NCBI GenBank assembly: GCA_944390995.1
Contig: CALXSA010000011.1
Coordinates: forward strand, 1 to 36,533
Direction of reading: 5' to 3'
Length of the DNA stretch: 36,533 nt
From: an uncultured Clostridia bacterium
GTDB taxonomy: Bacteria; Bacillota_A; Clostridia; TANB77; CAG-508
Position numbers and translations under genes: made by a program. A model generated the notes under the pieces. The model saw nothing but the letters and a program-made list of their open reading frames with translations. It made no database searches and had not been told where the DNA came from. This document shows positions 18,167 through 25,658 of this stretch, piece after piece; position 1 is the first letter of the stretch; every line of letters begins with the position of its first letter.

Positions 18167-18940
18167 GTGGAAGATAGAAAAAATGAAGAAGCAAAAAAAA
18201 GAATATTAATAGTAGATGACGAGAAATTGATAATAAACGTGCTAGACTATAACCTAAAAAAAGAAGGATATGACGTAATAGAAGCAAATGATGGTAGAAC
18301 AGCAATAGAACTTGCCTTTGAGCAAAAGCCCGATTTGGTTCTATTAGACTTAATGTTACCAAAGGTAGACGGTCTAACTGTATGCAAGAAGATTAGAGAC
18401 ACTTTAAATATACCAATAATAATGATTTCTGCAAGGACTGAAGAAATAGACAAAATACTAGGCTTGGAGCTAGGTGCAGACGACTATATTACAAAACCCT
18501 TCAGCGTTAGAGAGCTAATGGCTAGGGTAAAAGCAAATTTGAGAAAGGCTGAGCTAAATAGTGCAAATAGTGCGCAAAAACCTGAAGAACATACAACTAA
18601 TAAAGGAGAAGAAAAAGACAAAACAATTGAAATAGGCGAAATATTCATTAACTTAGACAAGTTTGAAGTTAGAGTAAGGAATAAGCCTATAGACCTGACG
18701 CTAAGGGAATTCGAAGTACTCAGATACTTAGCAAACCAACCTGGACAAGTAGTAACAAGAGAAGCGCTGCTTGAAAAAGTTTGGGGATATGAATATTATG
18801 GAGACATAAGAACAGTTGATGTTACAATAAGAAGAATAAGAGAAAAAATAGAAGTGGATACATCTAGTCCTAAATTATTAATTACTAAAAGAGGAGTAGG
18901 ATATTACTTATCATCTAAAGAAAAGGAGAAAAATGGTTAG
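18167..18940 (+). CDS. walR: OmpR/PhoB-type response regulator, WalR-like
   Basis: The product has 257 residues. The receiver domain shows ILIVDDEK with the acidic pocket, the phospho-acceptor Asp61 in LLDLMLP, a Thr/Ser switch (IIMISA) and Lys in YITKPFS. A Glu/Lys-rich linker follows. The winged-helix DNA-binding domain contains WGYEYYGDIRTVDVTIRRIR, close to the recognition-helix region typical of WalR (YycF), the regulator of cell-wall hydrolase genes in Firmicutes. It starts with GTG behind GGAAAGGTGA. The sensor kinase gene follows after a 32-base gap. The linker near residues 124-150 is longer than in Bacillus WalR. Assignment as WalR rather than a PhoP paralogue rests on this motif and on the PAS-bearing partner. 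Confidence 0.85.
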   Translation: MEDRKNEEAKKRILIVDDEKLIINVLDYNLKKEGYDVIEANDGRTAIELAFEQKPDLVLLDLMLPKVDGLTVCKKIRDTLNIPIIMISARTEEIDKILGLELGADDYITKPFSVRELMARVKANLRKAELNSANSAQKPEEHTTNKGEEKDKTIEIGEIFINLDKFEVRVRNKPIDLTLREFEVLRYLANQPGQVVTREALLEKVWGYEYYGDIRTVDVTIRRIREKIEVDTSSPKLLITKRGVGYYLSSKEKEKNG

Positions 18941-18961
18941 CAATTAATAATTGCTAACCAT
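18933..18961 (+). promoter_or_regulatory. Hairpin between walR and walK containing the walR stop
   Basis: Perfect 13-base arms (18933-18945 and 18949-18961) surround a three-base loop. The walR TAG is in the 5' arm. No T run follows on the plus strand, so it is not a standard terminator. AAAGGAG lies just before it, while the walK ATG at 18973 has no good ribosome site of its own. See findings. Confidence 0.55.
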
Positions 18962-18972
18962 TAAAAATAGAT

Positions 18973-20406
18973 ATGAAAAAAAATATAAATTTAAAAATAG
19001 TTATAATATTTTTTGTACTTGGCTTAATATTAATAATTGGCTTAGGTATGAGTTATATTTATATGCTGAACCAACTAGAAACAATAGGTAATCATCAAGA
19101 GAATATAGAATTAATTGCAAATATAAATGCACAATTGCACCAAACTAAAGTGCTTATAATCGTTGCTACGTCTGTATATACAGTAATTTCTATATTGGTT
19201 GGATATTTTGTGCTTAAATCTTTTGTTTCGCCTATGAGAAAACTTATAAAAAGCGCAGAAAAGATAGCATCAGGAGAAAATGTGCAAATAGGTGACAAAA
19301 TAAAAAATGATGGCGACTTAGGCGACCTAGAGAATGCGTTTAGCATAGTGACAAATGAGCTAAACCAAAAGCTAAGTGAAGTAAATAGGCAGAAAAAGCA
19401 AATTGAAACAATACTTTTGCACATGACAGATGGAATTATTGCTTTTGATATGGATGGAGAAATAATACATATTAACCCGGCAGCAAAGACTCTGCTTGGC
19501 TTGTCTGACAGAGAAAATAGTTTTGAAAAAATATTTAAGAAACTCAACATTGATATTAACATAGAAAAAATAGTATACCTTGAAAACTGGACATCTTCTG
19601 AGCAGAGAAAAAATGTGGGAGACAAATATGTAAACATTCTTTTTGCGCCATTTCAAGACGAGAACGATAGACCAGCTGGTGTAATTGCACTAATACAGGA
19701 TATTACAGAGCATGTAAAACTAGATAATATGAGAAAAGAGTTTGTGGCAGACGTATCGCACGAACTAAAAACACCAATTACTTCAATCATGGGCTATTCA
19801 GACACGCTATTGGAAGGTGACTATGACGACGAAACTAGAGTAAAATTCCTAAACGTAATATCTTCAGAAGCAAGGAGAATGGCAAGATTGGTAACAGACT
19901 TATTAACCCTATCAAGATATGATAATAAGAAAATAGTTACAGACACGACAGACTTTGACTTGGGAGAATTGGTAAAAAAGTGCCAAGAAAAATTGGGCTA
20001 TCAAATAGAAAAAAAGAAACATCATGTGGAGTGTTTTGTTACCGCTAGCGTACCACCAGTAGTAGCAGACAAAGACGGAATAGAAAGAGTTGTACTAAAC
20101 ATATTATCAAATGCAATAAAATACACGCCAGATAATGGCACAATAAAGGTATATGTGGGGTTTGTGTATAATGACGCATATATCAAAATAATAGACAACG
20201 GAATAGGAATTCCAGAAGAAGACCTAACCAGAATATTTGACAGGTTCTACAGAGTGGATAAAGCGAGAAGTAGAGAGCTAGGTGGAACAGGACTTGGACT
20301 ATCAATTGCAAAGGAAATACTTGACCAAAACAAAGGCAGTATCGATATAAAGAGCAAGGTAGGCAAGGGAACAGAGGTTGTAATACGCCTCCCTACAAGA
20401 AAATAA
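18973..20406 (+). CDS. walK: Membrane sensor histidine kinase, WalK-like
   Basis: The kinase has 477 residues. It has two membrane helices (about 7-30 and 61-82) around a short extracellular loop of roughly 30 residues, much smaller than the PAS-type sensor of Bacillus WalK. Next come a HAMP linker (FVSPMRKLIKSAEKIASGE), an intracellular PAS domain (ILLHMTDGIIAFDMDGEIIH) and the dimerisation domain with phospho-acceptor His263 in DVSHELKTPITS. The ATPase domain shows N, G1 and G2 boxes (NILSNAIKYTPD, DNGIGIPEE, GGTGLGLSIAK). With the preceding regulator it forms a phosphorelay pair for cell-wall homeostasis. The HAMP-PAS-HisKA-HATPase order matches WalK of Clostridia. Downstream yycH/yycI-type partners are absent. 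Confidence 0.87.
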   Translation: MKKNINLKIVIIFFVLGLILIIGLGMSYIYMLNQLETIGNHQENIELIANINAQLHQTKVLIIVATSVYTVISILVGYFVLKSFVSPMRKLIKSAEKIASGENVQIGDKIKNDGDLGDLENAFSIVTNELNQKLSEVNRQKKQIETILLHMTDGIIAFDMDGEIIHINPAAKTLLGLSDRENSFEKIFKKLNIDINIEKIVYLENWTSSEQRKNVGDKYVNILFAPFQDENDRPAGVIALIQDITEHVKLDNMRKEFVADVSHELKTPITSIMGYSDTLLEGDYDDETRVKFLNVISSEARRMARLVTDLLTLSRYDNKKIVTDTTDFDLGELVKKCQEKLGYQIEKKKHHVECFVTASVPPVVADKDGIERVVLNILSNAIKYTPDNGTIKVYVGFVYNDAYIKIIDNGIGIPEEDLTRIFDRFYRVDKARSRELGGTGLGLSIAKEILDQNKGSIDIKSKVGKGTEVVIRLPTRK

Positions 20407-20409
20407 AGC

Positions 20410-20440
20410 TTGGACGTTGGGGACACTCCTCAATGTCCAA
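20410..20440 (+). terminator. Hairpin after walK, between convergent genes
   Basis: TTGGACGTTG (20410-20419) pairs with CAATGTCCAA (20431-20440), with one G-U pair. The run AAAATTATTTT follows. It sits between the converging walK and XRE genes and could serve either. The loop contains GGGGACA, which recalls the dispersed repeats. Confidence 0.45.
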
Positions 20441-20443
20441 AAA

Positions 20444-20665
20444 TTATTTTGAGCTTCTATATGGCTTTATTTCATTGGTCATTTTTGCAATATAGTCCAA
20501 AGAAACATTATAATATTTAGCAAAGACCATTGCAGTATCCAAAGGAATAATTCTTTCGCCATTCTCATATCTAATATATGAATTTTTAGAAATGTTTGCA
20601 ATTTGAGCACATTTGGCTTGCGTCAAATCATGGTCTTCCCTCAATTCTCTCAATCTTGTGAGCAT
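20444..20665 (-). CDS. Small XRE-family helix-turn-helix regulator
   Basis: The 73-residue protein is almost entirely one Cro/C1-type HTH domain: LRELREDHDLTQAKCAQIAN, then SKNSYIRYENGERIIPLD for the recognition helix region, and YYNVSLDYIAKMTN at the end. Such proteins bind DNA as dimers and often repress their own or neighbouring genes. The minus-strand start is preceded by GGGTGAT. It diverges from the antitoxin-like gene at 20873, with a 207-base gap holding an inverted repeat, so it might regulate that gene. This is inferred from layout only. Confidence 0.8.
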   Translation of the reverse strand: MLTRLRELREDHDLTQAKCAQIANISKNSYIRYENGERIIPLDTAMVFAKYYNVSLDYIAKMTNEIKPYRSSK

Positions 20666-20696
20666 TTATATCACCCAAAAATATTATAATAAAATA

Positions 20697-20730
20697 ACCC
20701 ATATGGAGTTGACAAAATACTCTATATGGG
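20697..20730. promoter_or_regulatory. Inverted repeat between divergent XRE and antitoxin-like genes
   Basis: CCCATATGGAGT pairs with ACTCTATATGGG with a single G-T mismatch, around the spacer TGACAAAATA. On the plus strand it includes TTGACA, and on the minus strand TTGTCA. It is a plausible operator for the XRE protein. The rest of the gap (20731-20850) is AT-rich with no gene seen. Confidence 0.5.
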
Positions 20731-20859
20731 CTCCCTTCGGAATTTGTGTGTAATTAGTATATCATGAATTAAAAAAATATTACTATGGCTTTATGTAAAT
20801 ATTTTGTGAATTCCAATTAACTTTTTATCGAAAAATATAGTTTTTTTTAAAACATATGG

Positions 20860-20872
20860 TATAATATATAAT
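20860..20872 (+). promoter_or_regulatory. Double -10 element directly abutting a start codon
   Basis: TATAAT occurs at 20860-20865 and again at 20867-20872, and the ATG is at 20873. No clear -35 is visible. A transcript from the first -10 would begin at or within a base or two of the ATG, giving a leaderless mRNA. Confidence 0.45.
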
Positions 20873-21133
20873 ATGAAAGTTATGTCTGTACAAAAACAAC
20901 AATTATTAAAAGAAATAGAAGAATTACCAGAGGAGTTTTCTGGAAAAGTGATTGATTATATTGAGTATCTTAAATATACATCTATTTCTAATAAAGCTCC
21001 AGAAAGTTTGGTTATAAAAGATGAAAAGGACTTAGTAGAAAAGCTAAGGCAGGGAATGGAAGATACTGATAACGGCAAAGTGTGTTCTATTGACGAAGCT
21101 TTTGAAGAAGTTGAAGAAATATTAGCAAACTAA
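20873..21133 (+). CDS. Antitoxin-like small protein (DUF2281-type)
   Basis: The product is an acidic 86-residue protein. Its N-terminal half (LLKEIEELPEEFSGKVIDYI) resembles DUF2281-type proteins, and its tail (KVCSIDEAFEEVEEIL) resembles antitoxins of RelBE/ParDE-type pairs. It starts right after a -10 element and lacks a ribosome site; an ATG at 20882 is an alternative. A good GGAGG site and a short frame beginning MKKYKVQLGL follow it, as expected for a toxin gene that has been cut short. The antitoxin role is inferred from size, charge and this context. Confidence 0.6.
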   Translation: MKVMSVQKQQLLKEIEELPEEFSGKVIDYIEYLKYTSISNKAPESLVIKDEKDLVEKLRQGMEDTDNGKVCSIDEAFEEVEEILAN

Positions 21134-21150
21134 AACTGGAGGTTCTAATA

Positions 21151-21234
21151 ATGAAGAAATATAAGGTACAACTTGGTCTTAGAGCGAAGTTTTTTTGTTT
21201 TGTGGACAGGCCTAGAATGAAGATATTGATTTAA
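21151..21234 (+). pseudogene. Stub of a RelE/ParE-like toxin gene cut by repeat DNA
   Basis: An ATG at 21151, preceded by GGAGG (21138-21142), begins MKKYKVQLGL, the usual opening style of RelE/ParE toxins. After 11 codons the sequence becomes AGCGAAGTTTTTTTGTTTTG then GTGGACAGG, a degenerate family A repeat end, and the frame closes at TAA (21232-21234). In another frame 21216-21251 reads NEDIDLIYQRG then stop, possibly the old C terminus. It is most likely a toxin gene lost by insertion or recombination of repeat DNA. With only 10 native residues the family name is tentative. Confidence 0.45.
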
Positions 21235-21254
21235 TATATCAAAGAGGATGAACA

Positions 21255-21310
21255 AGACCTGTCCCTAGTTTGCAAAAATTTGCAAGAAAAGACGTGTCCC
21301 TACTTTGCAA
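21255..21310. repeat. Dispersed repeat, family B, minus orientation
   Basis: The reverse complement begins TTGCAAAGTAGGGACACGTC and matches 34546-34600 over about 55 bases with only a few differences. Two TTTGCAA units and two GGGACA-type cores alternate. It directly follows the family A fragment in the truncated toxin region. Confidence 0.75.
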
Positions 21311-21321
21311 GGTTACAAAAG

Positions 21322-21366
21322 CGACCCTTGATTTTGAAAATGAGAGATTTTTGAAATCAGGGGTCG
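21322..21366 (+). repeat. Inverted repeat before the oxidoreductase operon
   Basis: CGACCCTTGATTT (21322-21334) pairs with AAATCAGGGGTCG (21354-21366), with one G-T pair, around a 19-base loop. It ends 7 bases before the -35 of the operon promoter. It may be another decayed palindromic repeat or a binding site. Confidence 0.5.
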
Positions 21367-21372
21367 AACTTA

Positions 21373-21401
21373 TTGACTATCGAGGCGGAAAGTTATATAC
21401 T
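21373..21401 (+). promoter_or_regulatory. Sigma-A-like promoter of the 2-oxoacid oxidoreductase operon
   Basis: TTGACT (21373-21378) and TATACT (21396-21401) are separated by 17 bases, with the ribosome site AAGGAGG beginning 17 bases after the -10. The untranslated leader would be short, about 25 bases. Confidence 0.7.
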
Positions 21402-21433
21402 GTACGTATTAAATGAAAAGGAGGTTTTGCCAA

Positions 21434-22015
21434 ATGAGTGACATGATAGAAATAAGATGGCATGGTAGAGGTGGACAAGGTGCAAAAACAGCATCACTAC
21501 TTTTAGCTGATGCGGCTTTTAACACTGGTAAATATATTCAAGGTTTTCCTGAATATGGCCCAGAAAGAATGGGCGCACCTATAACAGCATACAACAGGAT
21601 TAGCAGCGAGCCAATAAGAATTCATAGCAATATCTATGAGCCAGATTTTGTTGTTGTAGTAGATGATACTTTGCTAGAAAGTGTTAATGTTACAGATGGC
21701 CTAAAGGAAGAAGGTGCAATTGTAATAAACACAACAAAAAACAAAGAGGAGCTAGAAAGTTTATTAAATGGATATAAAGGTAGGGTATACACAATAGATG
21801 CTAGAAAAGTGTCTATGGAAACTCTAGGAAAATATTTTCCAAATACACCAATGCTTGCAGCGATTGTAAAGGTGAGCGGTATAATGAATGAGGAAGAATT
21901 CGTAAAAGATATGGAAGGCTCATTTAAGCATAAATTTGCTAAAAAGCCAGAGGTGATTGATGGAAACATGAAGGCACTAAAGATGGCGTTGGAGGAGATA
22001 AAGCAGGTTTGCTAA
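21434..22015 (+). CDS. porG: 2-oxoacid:ferredoxin oxidoreductase, gamma subunit
   Basis: The product has 193 residues and the gamma-subunit fold, with the conserved opening EIRWHGRGGQGAKTASLLLA and GFPEYGPERMGAPITAYNRI. In the four-subunit enzymes this subunit completes the active complex that oxidatively decarboxylates pyruvate or a related 2-oxoacid to acyl-CoA and reduces ferredoxin. It is first in an operon with delta, alpha and beta subunits, the order known from Thermotoga and archaeal pyruvate enzymes. The frame is open from an ATG at 21413, but AAGGAGG (21418-21424) lies 9 bases before the ATG at 21434. Substrate (pyruvate or branched-chain oxoacid) is not certain from sequence alone. 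Confidence 0.85.
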   Translation: MSDMIEIRWHGRGGQGAKTASLLLADAAFNTGKYIQGFPEYGPERMGAPITAYNRISSEPIRIHSNIYEPDFVVVVDDTLLESVNVTDGLKEEGAIVINTTKNKEELESLLNGYKGRVYTIDARKVSMETLGKYFPNTPMLAAIVKVSGIMNEEEFVKDMEGSFKHKFAKKPEVIDGNMKALKMALEEIKQVC

Positions 22016-22104
22016 AACAACGTGGCATGTAGAAAAGTAAAAAGACCTATAATAGGTAATTAGTAAAAGGTAAAAACATACTAACTTCAGAAAGGAGAGA
22101 TAAC

Positions 22105-22398
22105 ATGTCAAAAATAGATAAAAACACACCAGCATGTGAAATGACAATAGGTGGAAACATCTACGAAGCTGGTAATTCAAAAGATTTCAAAACAGGCGAC
22201 TGGAGAAGTGTTAAACCTATTTACATTCCAGAAAAATGTATTCAATGTGGTTTATGTTTCCCAGTATGCCCAGAAGATGCAATTCCAGTGGGAAAAGACC
22301 AAAAGCGTACAGACTTCAATTACGATTATTGCAAGGGTTGTGGAGTTTGTAGTAAGGTTTGTCCAGTGGGAGCTATTACTATGGAAGGAGAGGATTAA
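22105..22398 (+). CDS. porD: 2-oxoacid:ferredoxin oxidoreductase, delta subunit (2[4Fe-4S])
   Basis: The 97-residue protein has two complete ferredoxin motifs: Cys45, 48, 51, 55 and Cys76, 79, 82, 86 (CIQCGLCFPVCP and CKGCGVCSKVCP). It passes electrons from the thiamine-bearing beta subunit to external ferredoxin. The N-terminal WRSVKPIYIPEKCI block is typical of delta subunits. AAAGGAGAGA precedes the ATG. Its stop is directly followed by the alpha-subunit start, implying coupled translation. Confidence 0.92.
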   Translation: MSKIDKNTPACEMTIGGNIYEAGNSKDFKTGDWRSVKPIYIPEKCIQCGLCFPVCPEDAIPVGKDQKRTDFNYDYCKGCGVCSKVCPVGAITMEGED

Positions 22399-23580
22399 AT
22401 GAGTATAAGAGAACGTTTAAGTGGAAACGAAGCAGCAGCAACAGCTATGAAACAAATTAACCCTGATGTTGTAGCGGCTTTCCCAATAACACCATCAACC
22501 GAAATTCCACAATATTTTTCTACTTTTGTGGATAATGGGTTGGTTGATACTGAATTTGTTGCAGTTGAGAGTGAGCACAGTGCTATGAGTGCCTGCATTG
22601 GTGCTGAGGCAGCAGGAGCAAGAGCTATGACAGCTACTTCTGCAAATGGTTTGTCACTTATGTGGGAAATGATATATATTGCTTCAAGCCTTAGACTACC
22701 TATAGTTATGTCTTTGGTAAATAGGGCAGTATCAGGACCTTTAAACATACACAATGACCAATCTGATGCAATGGGAGTACGTGATAGTGGCTGGATAATG
22801 CTTTTCTCAGAGAATAACCAAGAGGCGTATGATAACTTACTAATGGCTCACAGAATAGCAGAAAATGAGAATGTGTTACTTCCATTAATGGTGTGCCAAG
22901 ATGGTTTTATTACATCACATTCAATTGAAAATATTACTTTACTAGAAGATGAAGAAGTAAAGAAATTTGTTGGAGAATATCATCCAAAACATTATTTATT
23001 AAATGATAAAGAACCTATGGCAATTGGACCGATGGACTTGCAAGCGTTTTTGTTCGAGCATAAATATCAACAAGCAGAAGCCATGAAAAGCGCAAAACAA
23101 GTTATCCTTGAGGTTTCAAAAGAGTTTGAAAAACTTACAGGAAGAAAATATGGCTTATTCGAGGAGTACAAGCTAGACGATGCAGAAGTAGCAATAGTTT
23201 GTATGAATTCAACTGCTGGTACAACAAAAGATGTTGTAGATAGTCTAAGAGAAAAAGGCGTAAAGGCAGGACTTTTAAAAGTTCGTGTGTTTAGACCATT
23301 CCCAGCAGAAGAAATTGCAAAAGCTTTATCACATTTGAAAGCTGTAGCTGTTTTAGACAAAGCAGATTCGTTAAATGGCGCAGGAGGAGCTTTATTCACA
23401 GATATTACATCTGGAATGCAAGTAAATGGAGTAAATGTACCAACTTCAAGCTATGTATATGGTTTGGGTGGTAGAGATACAACTACAAAAGAAATTGAAT
23501 CTGTATTTAACGACTTAATTGAAGATAGCAAGAAAGATAAAATTGAAAATCCTTACAGATATGTAGGTTTGAGGAAGTAG
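22399..23580 (+). CDS. porA: 2-oxoacid:ferredoxin oxidoreductase, alpha subunit
   Basis: The product has 393 residues. The N-terminal pyrimidine-binding region contains GNEAAATAMKQINPDVVAAF and PITPSTEIPQYF, followed by VAVESEHSAMSACIGAEAAG, all characteristic of PorA. The middle SLVNRAVSGPLNIHNDQSDA is a conserved substrate-side segment. The C-terminal domain has KVRVFRPFPAEEI. The length matches alpha subunits of four-subunit pyruvate enzymes. The start directly abuts the delta stop, and the beta gene begins 16 bases after this stop. Pyruvate is the likeliest substrate in a fermentative clostridium, but 2-oxoisovalerate remains possible. Confidence 0.9.
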   Translation: MSIRERLSGNEAAATAMKQINPDVVAAFPITPSTEIPQYFSTFVDNGLVDTEFVAVESEHSAMSACIGAEAAGARAMTATSANGLSLMWEMIYIASSLRLPIVMSLVNRAVSGPLNIHNDQSDAMGVRDSGWIMLFSENNQEAYDNLLMAHRIAENENVLLPLMVCQDGFITSHSIENITLLEDEEVKKFVGEYHPKHYLLNDKEPMAIGPMDLQAFLFEHKYQQAEAMKSAKQVILEVSKEFEKLTGRKYGLFEEYKLDDAEVAIVCMNSTAGTTKDVVDSLREKGVKAGLLKVRVFRPFPAEEIAKALSHLKAVAVLDKADSLNGAGGALFTDITSGMQVNGVNVPTSSYVYGLGGRDTTTKEIESVFNDLIEDSKKDKIENPYRYVGLRK

Positions 23581-23596
23581 AAAGGAGAGAAATTTT

Positions 23597-24550
23597 ATGG
23601 CATATAATTTAAAAGAAGTAGTGGCTGAAAGACCATCAAGATTTGCACCGGGTCATAGAATGTGTGCTGGGTGTGGTGCTCCGCCAGTCACGAGAATGGT
23701 ACTAAGAGCAGTAAAACCAGAAGACCACGTAGTAATTGCAAATGCTACAGGTTGTATGGAAGTTTCTACATGTATCTATCCATACACTTCGTGGACAGAC
23801 TCATATATTCATACAGCATTTGAATGTGCTGCTGCAACATGTTCAGGAGTAGAGGCTGCATATAAATCTATGAAAAAGCAAGGAAAATTGCCAGAGGACA
23901 AGCACACCAAGTTTATTGCTATTGGTGGAGACGGTGGAACATATGATATTGGTCTACAAAGCTTGTCTGGAGCAATGGAAAGAGGTCATGACATGACTTA
24001 TGTATGTTATGATAACGGAGCTTACATGAACACAGGTATACAACGTTCGTCTGCAACACCAAGATTTGCGGACACAACAACAAGCCCAGCAGGAAGCGTA
24101 ATTCCTGGAAAGATGCAATCAAGAAAAGACCTAACAGAAATTATGGAAGCACATCACTTACCATATGTTGCACAAACAGCAGCTTACATGAATTTCAAAG
24201 ATTTATACGAAAAGGCAGAAAAAGCAATTTATACAGAAGGTCCAACATTCTTAAATGTATTATCACCTTGTCCAAGAGGCTGGGGATACCCAACAGAAGA
24301 CTTAATGCAAATAAATAAATTGGCTGTAGAGACATGCTATTGGCCATTGTATGAAGTGGAAAATGGAAAATACAAAATAAACTACAAACCAGCTAAAAGG
24401 CTACCTATAGAAGAATTCTTGAAACCACAAAAAAGATTTAAGCATATGTTTAAACCTGGAAATGAATGGATGATAAAGGAATTCCAAGACGAGGTAGACA
24501 GAAGATGGGAAGCACTTCTTAAATTAGAAGAAATGAGCAATAAGGAGTAG
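23597..24550 (+). CDS. porB: 2-oxoacid:ferredoxin oxidoreductase, beta subunit (thiamine diphosphate)
   Basis: The 317-residue protein binds thiamine diphosphate and a proximal [4Fe-4S] cluster. Cluster cysteines appear as MCAGCGAP (Cys23, Cys26) and GCMEVSTC (from Cys53). The cofactor motif is GDGGTYDIG (111-119) with DNGAYMNTG at 139-147. SATPRFADTTTSPAG is a standard PorB segment. A further conserved Cys occurs in LSPCPRGWGYP. It is last in the operon, preceded by AAAGGAGAGA and followed by a strong terminator. Confidence 0.92.
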   Translation: MAYNLKEVVAERPSRFAPGHRMCAGCGAPPVTRMVLRAVKPEDHVVIANATGCMEVSTCIYPYTSWTDSYIHTAFECAAATCSGVEAAYKSMKKQGKLPEDKHTKFIAIGGDGGTYDIGLQSLSGAMERGHDMTYVCYDNGAYMNTGIQRSSATPRFADTTTSPAGSVIPGKMQSRKDLTEIMEAHHLPYVAQTAAYMNFKDLYEKAEKAIYTEGPTFLNVLSPCPRGWGYPTEDLMQINKLAVETCYWPLYEVENGKYKINYKPAKRLPIEEFLKPQKRFKHMFKPGNEWMIKEFQDEVDRRWEALLKLEEMSNKE

Positions 24551-24554
24551 AAGT

Positions 24555-24591
24555 CACAAAAAGAACGATACTATGTATCGTTCTTTTTGTG
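24555..24591. terminator. Strong bidirectional terminator
   Basis: Seventeen-base perfect arms (24555-24571 and 24575-24591) surround the loop TAT. Each strand presents a T run within the stem end. It sits between the por operon and the convergent LamG gene and could stop both. Confidence 0.85.
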
Positions 24592-24622
24592 CGAAAGGCA
24601 TGCCATGAGACATTTTTACCAC

Positions 24623-25474
24623 TTAAAACTTATAAGTTTGACTATCTATATTGTGATTTTGTTGTATTTCCGCATCTGTAAGAGCCCTATTGTAAACCTT
24701 CACACTATATATATCGCCTAAGGAATTCGACCTGGTTCCTGCGGTAAACACAGTAAGAGGGAAGTTTATTGTCGCGTCTGTAAAAGTTTCTGTATTTGTC
24801 AACTGACCATTTACATACAATTTACAAGTTGTTCCTGAAAAAGTAATAGATATATCATATATTGTATTGGCGCTTAATCTGTCTCCAAGTGCTATTCTTG
24901 TATTACTACCTTTAGTATCAAGAGAAAGATTATCATCAGTACTATAATTAAATAGCATCATGCCATCAGATATTGAGGTTCGTGAACCAAATAGTGCTTC
25001 TACGCTATTTACACTTGACAATTTGAATACTATGTTAAATGTATTAGAAAAATCTATAGGAAAGTTCCTATTAGTTTTAACCCCATTTTGTTCTGTTGAG
25101 CTTGTAAATCTTAAATAGCTATCGCCCCAGTTTCCGCCGGTTACAATACCATCATTTCCATTACCGCTCAAATCTTTCCAGGTTGTTGTATTATTACTAT
25201 GTCCATTTCCTGTATTATTTATTGCGTCATAATGTAATATAAGACCATCCGACACATAAGTAGGTGTATTTGAATCATTACCAGTCAATCTATCATATAT
25301 TTCTGCTGCTTTGCTGTTGTCTGCCTCATAAGTTTGTTTTACCTGAATTGCTGTTTGAAGTTGTATTTTTCTAGCTGAGCTTGACAAGAAAAATACAGCG
25401 GTAATAAGTAATAGCATAGTTAAAAGGACAACAGTAACATAAACGGCCATTGAACCATTTTCACTCTTAAACAT
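24623..25474 (-). CDS. Anchored LamG/concanavalin-like surface protein with pilin-like N terminus
   Basis: The product has 283 residues. The N terminus (short basic/polar lead ENGSM, then AVYVTVVLLTMLLLITAVFF) is one hydrophobic helix followed by a helical stretch KIQLQTAIQVKQTYEADNSK, similar in layout to TadE- or pseudopilin-like proteins. Residues from about 75 onward form a jelly-roll lectin-like domain of the LamG_3 type: LILHYDAINNTG, WKDLSGNGNDG, VYNRALTDAEIQQN. Such domains bind carbohydrate or protein ligands outside the cell. AAGGAG precedes the ATG on the minus strand. It is a single gene with its own terminator. Its binding partner is unknown. Confidence 0.8.
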   Translation of the reverse strand: MFKSENGSMAVYVTVVLLTMLLLITAVFFLSSSARKIQLQTAIQVKQTYEADNSKAAEIYDRLTGNDSNTPTYVSDGLILHYDAINNTGNGHSNNTTTWKDLSGNGNDGIVTGGNWGDSYLRFTSSTEQNGVKTNRNFPIDFSNTFNIVFKLSSVNSVEALFGSRTSISDGMMLFNYSTDDNLSLDTKGSNTRIALGDRLSANTIYDISITFSGTTCKLYVNGQLTNTETFTDATINFPLTVFTAGTRSNSLGDIYSVKVYNRALTDAEIQQNHNIDSQTYKF

Positions 25475-25658
25475 ATTCCATATACTCCTTCTTTAGTAAT
25501 TACTACTAATATAATAATTCAAGAATTTTTTATTGTCAATTAATTTATATTTATTTTTTGGAATTTTGCAAAATTTATTCACAAAAGCATTGATAAGTTA
25601 GAAAAAAACATATATAATATTGTAGGAAAATTAATTTCAAAGGACAGTGTTGATTGAT

